NCBI GenBank assembly: GCA_046715235.1
Contig: JBKJZO010000201.1
Span: forward strand, 1 to 11,171
Source of the DNA: JBKJZO01 sp046715235
Lineage (GTDB): Bacteria; Actinomycetota; Actinomycetes; BP-191
Reading direction: 5' to 3'
Length of the DNA stretch: 11,171 nt
This document shows positions 1 to 6,832 of this stretch, piece by piece. The stretch's first letter is position 1. Each line of letters starts with the position of its first letter. A program made the position numbers and the translations under genes. The notes below the pieces were generated by a model that was not told the origin of the DNA, made no database searches, and worked only from the letters and a program-made list of their open reading frames with translations.

Positions 1-281
1 GCGATGTCGGCAGCGAGCTGCTGGAACTGCTCGTTCTTGGCGACGAAGTCCGTCTCGCAGGCCAGCTCGATCAGCGCGTTCTCGGCGGCGGCCACGAGGC
101 CGTTGCTCGCGGTGCGTTCGGCGCCGCGGGACTGTGCCTTGGCCATGCCGTGAATGCGCAGGTGCTCGATCGCCTTGTCGAAGTCGCCCTCGACCTCGAC
201 GAGCGCGCGCTTCGCGTCCATCATCCCGGCGCCTGTGGCGTCGCGGAGCTTCTTGACCTCGGCCGCGGTGATGTCAGCCAT
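1..281 (-). CDS. tsf: Elongation factor Ts, N-terminal part (runs off the left edge)
   Basis: EF-Ts is the cytoplasmic guanine-nucleotide exchange factor that regenerates EF-Tu·GTP during translation elongation. The visible 93 codons begin MADITAAEVKKLRDATGAGM, the typical EF-Ts N-terminal (UBA-like) domain. The EF-Tu-contacting segment follows, with the hallmark ACETDFVAKNEQF near residues 74-86. The ATG at 281 is the family start, and a purine-rich GAGGGA/GAGAG stretch lies just upstream. The gene is cut by the window edge, so only the first third or so is present. It lies 65 bp downstream of rpsB on the same strand, the classic rpsB-tsf pair, with no terminator-like hairpin between them, so cotranscription is likely. 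Identification is by family motifs and context and is very secure. Confidence 0.97.
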   Translation of the reverse strand, partial: MADITAAEVKKLRDATGAGMMDAKRALVEVEGDFDKAIEHLRIHGMAKAQSRGAERTASNGLVAAAENALIELACETDFVAKNEQFQQLAADI

Positions 282-346
282 GTGTGTCTCTCAGTCCCTC
301 GTCGTCTCGTGTCGGGCGGACCAGTTGATGTCATGCCCTGTGGGTG

Positions 347-1177
<831 letters not shown>

Positions 1178-1457
1178 AGCCGCTGCGCCCTTCCTGACCC
1201 GGTCGTCGTACGGCGCCCGGCCGCACACCCGATACGGGCCTGCCTCGGTTGTGTGACGGCGCGGTGCCGTCACCCTGACTTCCGCGGCGACGGCCCACCC
1301 GACTAGGCCGGGACCGAGACGCGCCTCCCCTGGGAGGGGATCTGCGGACGTGCGAAGTCGACCCGGCTGACCGGATCGCTGGGGGGAGTGTCCCACAGGT
1401 CGCCGATGGCTTGAAACCGCCTACGCTCGGGATCGCATATCGACCGAGGAGTCGACT
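1178..1457. promoter_or_regulatory. Divergent intergenic region between rpsB and the lipoprotein gene
   Basis: This 280-bp gap separates the divergent rpsB (minus) and lipoprotein (plus) genes and must hold both promoters. I see no convincing gene. Visible structures are a perfect 8-bp inverted repeat in the rpsB leader (1253-1273) and a smaller one, CCTCCC/GGGAGG, at 1324-1337. On the plus strand TACGCT (1422-1427) fits the loose actinobacterial -10 TAnnnT and would give a ~24-nt leader, but no good -35 is correctly spaced. TTGAAA (1411-1416) with CATATC 19 nt later is a weaker alternative. I could not identify an rpsB promoter with confidence. Confidence 0.4.
1253..1273 (-). promoter_or_regulatory. 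Hairpin in the rpsB 5' leader
   Basis: A perfect inverted repeat, arms GTGACGGC and GCCGTCAC around a 5-nt loop, lies 76-96 nt upstream of the rpsB start codon. In the rpsB mRNA it would form a stable 8-bp GC-rich stem. No U-run follows, so it is not a typical intrinsic terminator. Ribosomal-protein leaders often carry structured autoregulatory elements, and S2 autoregulates rpsB-tsf in other bacteria. That this hairpin has such a role is inference. A protein-binding operator is the alternative. Confidence 0.4.
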
Positions 1458-2351
1458 TTGAAAAGCGTCCGGTGCCGGTGGGCCATGCTCGGCGTCGCGT
1501 TCGCCGTACTTCTGGCCGGCTGCTCCGGGGACGGCGACGGCGCGGCGCCGTCCGCAGCCCCAGCCGCCGCCTCGTTGACCAGCTCGCCGTCCGCGTCAGA
1601 GACGACCTCGATGTCGCCGTCTCCGTCATCGCCATCGTCGCCGGCCTCGCCGTCGCCGTCGGTTTCGCCGTCGGTGTCGCCCTCCGGTCAGCCGTCGAGC
1701 TCGGCCCCGGCGCCGGCGCCGGTCCCGGGCCGGCGGATGAGCGCTGAGGGCGCCTACCTGACACCGGCGGAGTCCGAGGTGCTGACCAAACCGGATCAGG
1801 AGAACGGCTGCGCGGCGCACGATCCCGATCTGAACGACGTGACGTGCGAGGTCGTAGTGATGCCCGGCGGCAGCGTGACGTGGGTGGGGGGGCACAGCTC
1901 GGAGCCGGTCCCGAGGGGTTCACAACCGCGGTACATCGCCCGCATCTACCAGCGGCTGCCGATCGGATCGGACGCACTCGCCTTCACCGCAGGCGCACGC
2001 GGCGGCGAGTGGATCGGCAGCGACGCCAGGCCGCTGTCGATGATGGGCCAAGTCGACGACACGGTGCTGTTTGCGGTGACGTTCCAGGGCAGCGGCCTGT
2101 ACTCCGGATACGACCTGCTGACCTGGCCGGCCGGCGGTGATCTCAAAGTCGCGGCGCATCACGGCGAGGACAGCCACGCCCAGCGCGAGTTCAAGCCCGG
2201 GCAGATCGACACGTTCGCCGCGGACTACTCCGACGGCGCCCCCAACTGCTGCCCCAACTTCTTCACCCACGACGTGGTGCGGTGGGACGCGTCGGCCGGT
2301 TACTTCCGGGTGCAGGCCCTCCCGAAGGTGCCCGCCGCGAAGCGCCGGTAG
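1458..2351 (+). CDS. Secreted lipoprotein with Ser/Pro-rich linker, LppP/LprE-like C-terminal domain
   Basis: The function is unknown. The 297-residue product starts at TTG 1458, chosen because GAGGAG sits 6 nt upstream (1446-1451). An internal ATG at codon 10 is the alternative. Residues 1-22 form a lipoprotein signal peptide ending LLAGC, so Cys22 should be lipidated and anchored to the outer face of the membrane. Residues ~23-92 are a low-complexity Ser/Pro/Ala linker, probably spanning the cell wall layer. Residues ~95-297 form a globular domain with four cysteines (118, 130, 264, 265). Its end, SDGAPNCCPNFFTHDVVRW, resembles the CCP…RW signature I associate with the mycobacterial LppP/LprE family; this is from memory and moderate at best. 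It is divergent from rpsB and followed 95 bp later by the M23 gene on the same strand. Confidence 0.8.
   Translation: MKSVRCRWAMLGVAFAVLLAGCSGDGDGAAPSAAPAAASLTSSPSASETTSMSPSPSSPSSPASPSPSVSPSVSPSGQPSSSAPAPAPVPGRRMSAEGAYLTPAESEVLTKPDQENGCAAHDPDLNDVTCEVVVMPGGSVTWVGGHSSEPVPRGSQPRYIARIYQRLPIGSDALAFTAGARGGEWIGSDARPLSMMGQVDDTVLFAVTFQGSGLYSGYDLLTWPAGGDLKVAAHHGEDSHAQREFKPGQIDTFAADYSDGAPNCCPNFFTHDVVRWDASAGYFRVQALPKVPAAKRR
1612..1686 (+). repeat. Degenerate short tandem repeat coding a Ser-Pro linker
   Basis: A run of imperfect TCGCCGTC-like units, period 6 to 9 nt, encodes the SPSPSS/SPSVSPS linker of the lipoprotein (residues ~52-76). All length changes by whole codons would stay in frame, so this segment is likely to vary in length between strains. 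Confidence 0.55.
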
Positions 2352-2446
2352 CACTGCTTCCGCGCGAATCATCGCCCCTGCGAACTTCTTTCCACAGATC
2401 CCGCGCTCGCCGGTCCGGCCCTCGCTGAGCGGGTCACGCTCCTTGC

Positions 2447-3124
2447 ATGCGCTTCCGCCGGCTCCTGCTCGTGCTGCTCATCGGCGCGTGCTGGCCCGGA
2501 TGCGCGTCGCCGGCCGCCGCCCAGACCGCAGTTGACCCCCCGGCAGCGCTCTGGGTGGCGCCGGTGTCACCGGTGCGGGTGCTGCGGCCGTACTCGCCGC
2601 CCGTCGCGCGGTGGGCGGCTGGCCACCGCGGTGTCGATCTGGCCTCGGCGCCCGGCGGCTTCGTGCGGGCGGCGGGTGCCGGCCGTGTCTCGTTCGCGGC
2701 GGTGCTGGCGGGGCGCGGGGTGATCGTCGTCGTACATCCGGGTGGGTTGCGCACGACGTACGAGCCGGTTGATGCGCTGGTGCACGTCGGCAGACTGGTC
2801 GGCGCCGGCCAGGTGATCGGAGTGCTGGAGCCTGGGCACGATCCGGGCCGACCGCTCGCCGGCGTCCTGCACTGGGGCTTGCGGCACGGCGACGACTACC
2901 TCGACCCGATGTCGTTGCTGCGCGACCGCAGAGTGCGGCTGCTGCCGCGCTGGTTCCGCCCGGCCAGCTTCGTCCCTGGCTACGTCAGCGGCCGAATCGC
3001 TCCGGTTCGCGGCCCAAGGCCATGTCTTCGTCCGGCAGATCGTGCGGCACCACAGGCTCGGGCAGGCTTTCGACGAGCTCGTCCACCGGCACCCGCACAC
3101 CGCGTTCGAGTTCGTCGAGAGTGA
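2447..3124 (+). CDS. Exported M23-family (LytM/LysM-associated type) peptidase-like protein
   Basis: M23 proteins cleave peptidoglycan cross-bridges or, when degenerate, activate amidases. The 225-residue product has an N-terminal export signal: RFRR followed by a hydrophobic stretch to about residue 18. It could be cleaved after SPAAA; a lipobox-like IGAC at 12-15 is an alternative. The LytM domain spans ~45-160: HRGVDLAS supplies metal ligands H60 and D64, and VLHWGLRHGD supplies H142. The usual HxH is VxH here, so the first (catalytic) histidine is absent. The homologous domain ends near residue 170. The last ~45 codons are Arg/Pro-rich with A/T-rich third positions and read antisense through the microprotein gene at 2985-3152, so this tail is doubtful protein. 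The SD is weak; an in-frame stop at 2426 excludes an earlier start. An equivalent M23 gene flanks rpsB in M. tuberculosis (Rv2891). Confidence 0.85.
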   Translation: MRFRRLLLVLLIGACWPGCASPAAAQTAVDPPAALWVAPVSPVRVLRPYSPPVARWAAGHRGVDLASAPGGFVRAAGAGRVSFAAVLAGRGVIVVVHPGGLRTTYEPVDALVHVGRLVGAGQVIGVLEPGHDPGRPLAGVLHWGLRHGDDYLDPMSLLRDRRVRLLPRWFRPASFVPGYVSGRIAPVRGPRPCLRPADRAAPQARAGFRRARPPAPAHRVRVRRE

Positions 3125-3152
3125 CGGCGTAAGGCGACGGCTCGCTCATCAT
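2985..3152 (-). CDS. Acidic 55-residue microprotein coupled to whiG
   Basis: I do not recognise a family. The ORF starts with tandem ATGs (MMSEPSPYAVTLDELERG…). Its first ATG overlaps the whiG stop by one base (TGATG), which implies translational coupling; the second ATG at 3149 is equally possible. The product is strongly acidic (14 Asp/Glu against 5 Lys/Arg), with no membrane segment or cysteine. About 80% of its third codon positions are G/C, against roughly a third for the M23 frame on the opposite strand, so this strand carries the real coding signal. It ends at TGA 2985, converging tail to tail with the M23 ORF. By position it could modulate or accompany the sigma factor; this is inference only. 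It is too short for RsiG and has no evident FlgM motif. Confidence 0.68.
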   Translation of the reverse strand: MMSEPSPYAVTLDELERGVRVPVDELVESLPEPVVPHDLPDEDMALGREPERFGR

Positions 3153-4021
3153 CAGTCCTTCTGCTCGTTGAGCTTTCCGCGCAGCTGGAGCACAGCCTTC
3201 GTGTGCATCTGACAGATGCGGCTCTCGGTGACGCCGAGGACCTGGCCGATCTCGGCCAGCGTCAATCCCTCGTAGTAATACAAGGTGACGACGATCTTTT
3301 CGCGCTCGGGCAGCGTGTTGATCGCCTTCGCGAGCAGGTACTTGGTCTCCTCGGTCTCGAAGGCCATGACCGGGTCCTCGGCCTTGGTGTCCTCGAGGGT
3401 GTCGACGAGCGAGAGCTTGTCACCGCGCTCACCACCGACGTTGAGCAACTCGTCGAGGGCCACGACGTTGACGAACGAAACCTGGCTGAAGATCGCGTGG
3501 AGGTCTTCGAGCGCGATGCCGAGCTCGTTGGCCACCTCGGGCTCGGTCGGCGTCCGGTGCAGCTTCGCCTCGAGAGCGGCGTAGGCCTTCTCGACCTCGC
3601 GGGCCTTGTAGCGGACCGAGCGCGGGATCCAGTCGATGGCGCGCAGTTCGTCGATGATCGCGCCCTTGATGCGCGAGATGGCGTAGGTCTCGAACTTGAT
3701 CGCGCGGGCCAGGTCGAACTTCTCGATGGCGTCGATGAGGCCGAAGATGCCGTAGGAGACGAGGTCGGCCTGCTCGATGTTCGGCGGCAGGCCCACGCCC
3801 ACCCGGCCGGCGACGTATTTGACCAGCGGCGAGTAGTGCAGGATCAGGCGCTCGCGAAGCGACTGGTCCTTGGTGTCTTTGAACTCTTTCCAGAGGTCGG
3901 CGATCGCGGTGTCGACACCAGCGGGGTCGGTTTCGGTCGCCGAAATCAGCCGCGCGCGGGGGGTCGTCGTCGTCGTTCCGCCCGCGCTGGCGGTGTCAGG
4001 CTCTGGGGTGGGCTTGGTCAT
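3152..4021 (-). CDS. whiG: RNA polymerase sigma factor, WhiG/FliA family (sigma-28 group)
   Basis: This 289-residue alternative sigma factor directs RNA polymerase to sporulation (WhiG) or flagellar (FliA) promoters. After a variable Thr/Pro-rich first ~38 residues come sigma region 2 (LILHYSPLVKYVAGRVGVGL, then DLVSYGIFGLIDAIEKFD and KFETYAISRIKGAIIDELRA), region 3 (DWIPRSVRYKAREVEKAYA) and region 4 with its helix-turn-helix (LPEREKIVVTLYYYEGLTLA through TESRICQMHTKAVLQLR). The match to Streptomyces WhiG is close along the whole length. Where WhiG reads ESRVSQIH, this protein has ESRICQMH. Its ATG lies inside the end of xerC with a 26-bp overlap, so translation is probably coupled. The 55-aa ORF follows immediately. 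In Streptomyces WhiG is held by the anti-sigma RsiG with cyclic di-GMP; no rsiG is visible here. Without flagellar genes in view I cannot decide between sporulation and motility. Confidence 0.94.
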   Translation of the reverse strand: MTKPTPEPDTASAGGTTTTTPRARLISATETDPAGVDTAIADLWKEFKDTKDQSLRERLILHYSPLVKYVAGRVGVGLPPNIEQADLVSYGIFGLIDAIEKFDLARAIKFETYAISRIKGAIIDELRAIDWIPRSVRYKAREVEKAYAALEAKLHRTPTEPEVANELGIALEDLHAIFSQVSFVNVVALDELLNVGGERGDKLSLVDTLEDTKAEDPVMAFETEETKYLLAKAINTLPEREKIVVTLYYYEGLTLAEIGQVLGVTESRICQMHTKAVLQLRGKLNEQKD

Positions 4022-4928
4022 ATGAGATCTTCAGTCGCTCCGCGGAAACGTGCGTATAGATCTGGGTGGTAGCGAGCGTAGCGTGCCCGAGGAGCTCCTG
4101 GACGCTCCTGAGATCAGCTCCGCCCTCCAACAAGTGCGTTGCTGCCGAGTGTCGCAATCCGTGCGGACCAATGTCGGGCAATCCTGGATGCTGTCCGAGC
4201 CGGAAGTGCACGACACGCCGAACGGTCCGTGGATCGATTCGACCGCCCTGCGCTCCGACGAACAATGCCGGACCGCTACGGTCTGTAGCGATCATAGGGC
4301 GCGCTGTATTCCTCCACTGGGCCAATGCGCGTTTTGCCGGTACGCCGTAGGGCACCACGCGTTCGCGCGAGCCCTTGCCCATCACCCGCACAACACGCCG
4401 CTCACCGTCCACATCGTCCACGTCGAGCCCGCAGAGTTCCGCGACCCGGATGCCGCTGGCGTACAGCAACTCGAGCAACGCGGCGTCGCGCACCGCGATC
4501 GGGTCGCCGGGATCGGGCGCGGCCATCAGTTCGGTTATCTCGGACTGTCGGAGTACGCGGGGCAGCTTGCGCACCGTCTTCGGCCTGCCCAGCCGCGTGC
4601 CCGCGTCACTCGGCGCCAGACCGGCTCGGGCGGCGTACGCCGTGAACATGCGCACCGCTGACGCCTTGCGCGCGAGACTCGCGGACGCATAGCCCTGGGT
4701 GTGCAGCTTCGCGAGCCAGCTGCGCAGCGCGGCGTGGTCGAGTTCGGCCGGGTTGGTGACACCGAGGCGCGTCGCGTGGGCGAAGAGTGCATGCACGTCG
4801 GTGACGTAGGCCCGGACTGTCGCCGCTGACAGACCCCGCTCCGACGCCAGGTGCCTACCGAACGCCTCGGCGCCGGCCAGTAGAGCAGGCGGCAGCTGGT
4901 CGAGGTCGGTGCCGGCCGGCTGTCGCAT
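3996..4928 (-). CDS. xerC: Tyrosine recombinase XerC
   Basis: XerC resolves chromosome dimers at dif, normally with XerD. The 310-residue protein has an N-terminal SAM-like core-binding domain (about 15-100; ASERGLSAATVRAYVTDVHA). The catalytic domain carries the full tyrosine-recombinase set: R161 (YASGIRVAEL), K185 (VMGKGSRERVV), H256 and R259 (HGLRHSAATH), H282 (LLGHATL) and nucleophile Y291 (IYTHVSAERL). The frame is open up to 5093, into vapC, but homologues start near ATG 4928 (MRQPAGTDLDQLPP…). GTG 4949 and TTG 4964 are alternatives. None has a good SD; a TTGACC…GACTGT promoter ending 7 nt before the ATG suggests a leaderless mRNA. The 3' end overlaps whiG by 26 bp. The dprA-xerC order is conserved in Actinobacteria; here vapBC separates them. 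Confidence 0.94.
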   Translation of the reverse strand: MRQPAGTDLDQLPPALLAGAEAFGRHLASERGLSAATVRAYVTDVHALFAHATRLGVTNPAELDHAALRSWLAKLHTQGYASASLARKASAVRMFTAYAARAGLAPSDAGTRLGRPKTVRKLPRVLRQSEITELMAAPDPGDPIAVRDAALLELLYASGIRVAELCGLDVDDVDGERRVVRVMGKGSRERVVPYGVPAKRALAQWRNTARPMIATDRSGPALFVGAQGGRIDPRTVRRVVHFRLGQHPGLPDIGPHGLRHSAATHLLEGGADLRSVQELLGHATLATTQIYTHVSAERLKISYDQAHPRA

Positions 4929-4935
4929 GCCATCG

Positions 4936-4964
4936 ACAGTCGGTGACACAGCGGCTGGGGTCAA
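4936..4964 (-). promoter_or_regulatory. Candidate promoter for leaderless xerC-whiG transcript
   Basis: On the minus strand TTGACC (4959-4964) and GACTGT (4936-4941) are 17 nt apart. The -10-like hexamer ends 7 nt before the A of the chosen xerC ATG (4928), the geometry of an mRNA that starts at its start codon. The lack of any SD before xerC fits. The -10 is a poor match to TAnnnT (G in place of the first T), so this is tentative. Confidence 0.35.
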
Positions 4965-5016
4965 GGACCGGCGAGGGTGCGTCCGATGCTTCACCCGAAT
5001 GCCACAAGCCGCCGGG

Positions 5017-5427
5017 CTACCCGCGATACGACGCATCGTCGAGGTCGATTCCGACGATCCGCGCGACGCGATCGAGATCTGGGTCATTGGCAAGCAATGC
5101 GGCTCCTCGACGCCATGCGACGGAGGCGATCATGCAGTCGATCATCCCCCGGGGGGTGATCCCGGCCCGGCGACACCGTCGGTAGATGCGCACCGCGGCA
5201 TCGAAGTCGGATGCTGCGTCGAAGTGGAGCAGTTCGAACCGCAGCAGCATGCGCCGCAGGTCGTCCACCCCTCGGTCGGTGCGTGCCCCGGCGAGGACCT
5301 CCATCAGGACGGGTTCGGTGACCGCGAGCGGTCCGCCACCTTCGATAAGCGCCGTCAGCCGTTGATCGACAGCACTGCCGGTGGCCCGGTCGTATTCGAT
5401 CCAGGCGGACGTGTCAGCCAGGATCAC
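5017..5427 (-). CDS. vapC: VapC-family PIN-domain ribonuclease toxin
   Basis: VapC toxins are Mg-dependent endoribonucleases that cleave tRNA or rRNA and stop growth when freed from VapB. The 136-residue product is a complete PIN domain. It opens MILADTSAWIEY with acidic D5, followed by E43 (VLMEVLAGAR), D97 (RGMIDCMIAS) and D115 (LLANDPDLDRVA). The full acidic quartet suggests an active enzyme. The start is GTG at 5427, overlapping the vapB stop as GTGA, so the toxin is translationally coupled to the antitoxin. No disruption is visible. The module sits between dprA and xerC, genes that are close neighbours elsewhere in Actinobacteria, so it is probably a later insertion. The target RNA cannot be read from the sequence. 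Confidence 0.93.
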   Translation of the reverse strand: MILADTSAWIEYDRATGSAVDQRLTALIEGGGPLAVTEPVLMEVLAGARTDRGVDDLRRMLLRFELLHFDAASDFDAAVRIYRRCRRAGITPRGMIDCMIASVAWRRGAALLANDPDLDRVARIVGIDLDDASYRG

Positions 5428-5636
5428 GGGGCCCCACGTGGCGAGACGTCGGCAGGCGGCTCCCCGATGGCGCGGGCGCCCCGCATGCTCAGGGCCTCCT
5501 CGCGTGTCATCGGTTGCCCGGCGAGGTACCGCAGAGCGAGCTCGACAGCCTGGGTCTTCGTGCGGACGCCATAGCGATCCATGATCGTCTGGACGTATTC
5601 ATCCTCGATCTCGATGTTGGTGCGCACCCTAGACAT
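5424..5636 (-). CDS. vapB: VapB-family ribbon-helix-helix antitoxin
   Basis: The 70-residue protein starts MSRVRTNIEIEDEYVQTIMD. This is an N-terminal beta strand (RTNIEI) followed by two helices with YGVRTKTQAVELALRYL, the pattern of ribbon-helix-helix VapB antitoxins seen in MRTNIEID…KREAVDEAL families. The C-terminal ~30 residues are polar, Pro/Ala-rich and probably disordered until they wrap VapC. The ATG at 5636 lies inside the outermost operator half-site and 6 nt below a TAGAGT -10 element, so the mRNA may be leaderless. The only SD-like AGGTG is too close to the ATG. Overlap with vapC is 4 bp. Autoregulation by VapB/VapBC binding at 5636-5672 is expected from the family and supported by the symmetric operator. 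Confidence 0.92.
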   Translation of the reverse strand: MSRVRTNIEIEDEYVQTIMDRYGVRTKTQAVELALRYLAGQPMTREEALSMRGARAIGEPPADVSPRGAP

Positions 5637-5672
5637 ACACCTACTCTACACCTGGCGTGTATAGAGCGTGTA
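5636..5672. promoter_or_regulatory. vapBC operator-promoter with four symmetric half-sites
   Basis: Four copies of TACAC/GTGTA form a nested dyad centred on base 5654: TACACCT at 5636 and 5647 (11 bp apart), and GCGTGTA at 5655 and 5666 (11 bp apart) in opposite orientation. The 11-bp period is one helical turn, as expected for adjacent ribbon-helix-helix dimers on one DNA face. On the minus strand the TAGAGT -10 element (5643-5648) lies within the array and ends 6 nt before the vapB ATG, so binding would block transcription. A -35 is not obvious; TACACG lies 18 nt upstream of the -10. Confidence 0.72.
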
Positions 5673-5728
5673 CTGACTCGTCCCCCGCTGCGAGGTCCTG
5701 CACGCTCGTACGTGTTGGTGGTTGGCGG

Positions 5729-6832
5729 TCACTGCCGGCCCTGGCGGTAGCCGCCGTCGAGGCGGTCCACGAGCCCGGCGGCTACGAGTGCTCCGAGCGC
5801 CGGCCGGACGGCCACCGGTGCGAGTCCGCAGGTACGCACGATCGCATCGGTCGTGGCTGGCCTCGACTTCGGTACGGCGTCGAGCACGCGCCGAGCGTCG
5901 GGCGAGAGCAGGTCGCGCGCGTGCGTCGGGCCGATCAACGCAGGTGCCAGGTCATCGCCGATCCGGCCGACCGCCTCGACGATCTCCTCAGCCCGCGTGA
6001 CCAGGATCGTGCCCTCCCGCCGAAGCAGCTCGTGGCAACCGACCGACATGGCGGAGGTCACCGGGCCGGGCACCACCAGAACTGGACGTCCCAGCCGGTC
6101 TGCGTCGCGCGCGGTGCGCAGTGCCCCGCTACGAGCGGCCGCTTCGACAACAACGGTGCCCCGCCCGAGCGCGGCGATGACCCGGTTGCGGGTCAGGAAC
6201 CTGTGCCGCATAGGCGAGCACCCAGGCGCCCACTCGCTGACGACGACACCGGTCTCGAGAATCGCGGAGAACAGCCGGTCGTGACCGCGCGGGTAGGGAA
6301 CGTCGACGCCGCAGGCCAGGACCGCCAGCGTCCCGGCTCCGGCGGCAAGCGACCCCCGGTGCGCGGCGGCGTCGATGCCGTAGGCGCCGCCCGACACCGT
6401 GCCCCAGTGTAGGTCGGCGAGCCCGGCGGCCAGTTCTGCGGCAACCCCGAGGCCGTACGACGTCGCGGCCCGGGAACCCACGATCGCCACCGAGCTCGCC
6501 GCGAGCTCGTCGAGCCGTCCGTTGCCGCGGACCCAGAGCGCCAGCGGCTCCTCCGGCAGATCCATGAGAGCGGAGGGCCACTCGTCGTCACCAGGGCACA
6601 GCAGCCGGCCGCCGAGACGGGCGATCGTCTGCAGATCCGCGTCGGGCCGCGCCGTCTGCACCCGTGCGCGAGCCCGGTGCGCCAAGGCGTCGGGTACCTC
6701 GCCGGTGCGCAGGAGCTCCCAGGCCAGCTCGGCCCCCGCCGCGTCCACGAGTGCGCGCACGCCGTCGTCGTCGGGTTCGCACACGCGACTGAGGGCCGCT
6801 CGCGCGAGACGCTCGGAGTCAGAGACGCTCAC
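5729..6832 (-). CDS. dprA: DNA-processing protein DprA
   Basis: DprA binds incoming single-stranded DNA and loads RecA during natural transformation; in non-competent bacteria its role is less clear. The 367-residue protein has a helical N-terminal region (1-~100). A Rossmann-type DprA fold follows (~110-290) with SSVAIVGSRAATSYG, SGGAYGIDAAAHRG, ACGVDVPYPRGHDRLF, FLTRNRVIAAL and SGALRTARDADRLGRPV, the last two lining the DNA-binding pocket. A C-terminal winged-helix domain (~305-365) follows. The start is GTG 6832, overlapping the yifB stop as GTGA. The length is normal and no lesion is visible. It closes the yraN-yifB-dprA unit, which is conserved in Actinobacteria; the 92 bp after it lead into the vapBC promoter. 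Confidence 0.96.
   Translation of the reverse strand: MSVSDSERLARAALSRVCEPDDDGVRALVDAAGAELAWELLRTGEVPDALAHRARARVQTARPDADLQTIARLGGRLLCPGDDEWPSALMDLPEEPLALWVRGNGRLDELAASSVAIVGSRAATSYGLGVAAELAAGLADLHWGTVSGGAYGIDAAAHRGSLAAGAGTLAVLACGVDVPYPRGHDRLFSAILETGVVVSEWAPGCSPMRHRFLTRNRVIAALGRGTVVVEAAARSGALRTARDADRLGRPVLVVPGPVTSAMSVGCHELLRREGTILVTRAEEIVEAVGRIGDDLAPALIGPTHARDLLSPDARRVLDAVPKSRPATTDAIVRTCGLAPVAVRPALGALVAAGLVDRLDGGYRQGRQ

Noticed and set aside
1612..1686. Possible CRISPR or noncoding repeat array
   Set aside because: The repeats are short, degenerate and in frame with the lipoprotein Ser-Pro linker; no spacers.
1303..1977. 224-aa minus-strand ORF across the rpsB upstream region and lipoprotein gene
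   Set aside because: Ser/Arg/Pro-rich shadow of the lipoprotein's Ser-Pro repeats; no SD or family match.
3203..4072. Long 289-aa plus-strand ORF opposite whiG
   Set aside because: Antisense shadow of a clear sigma factor; such open frames are expected opposite GC-rich coding sequence, and its residues (Val/Asp/Leu/Gly/Arg) match no family.
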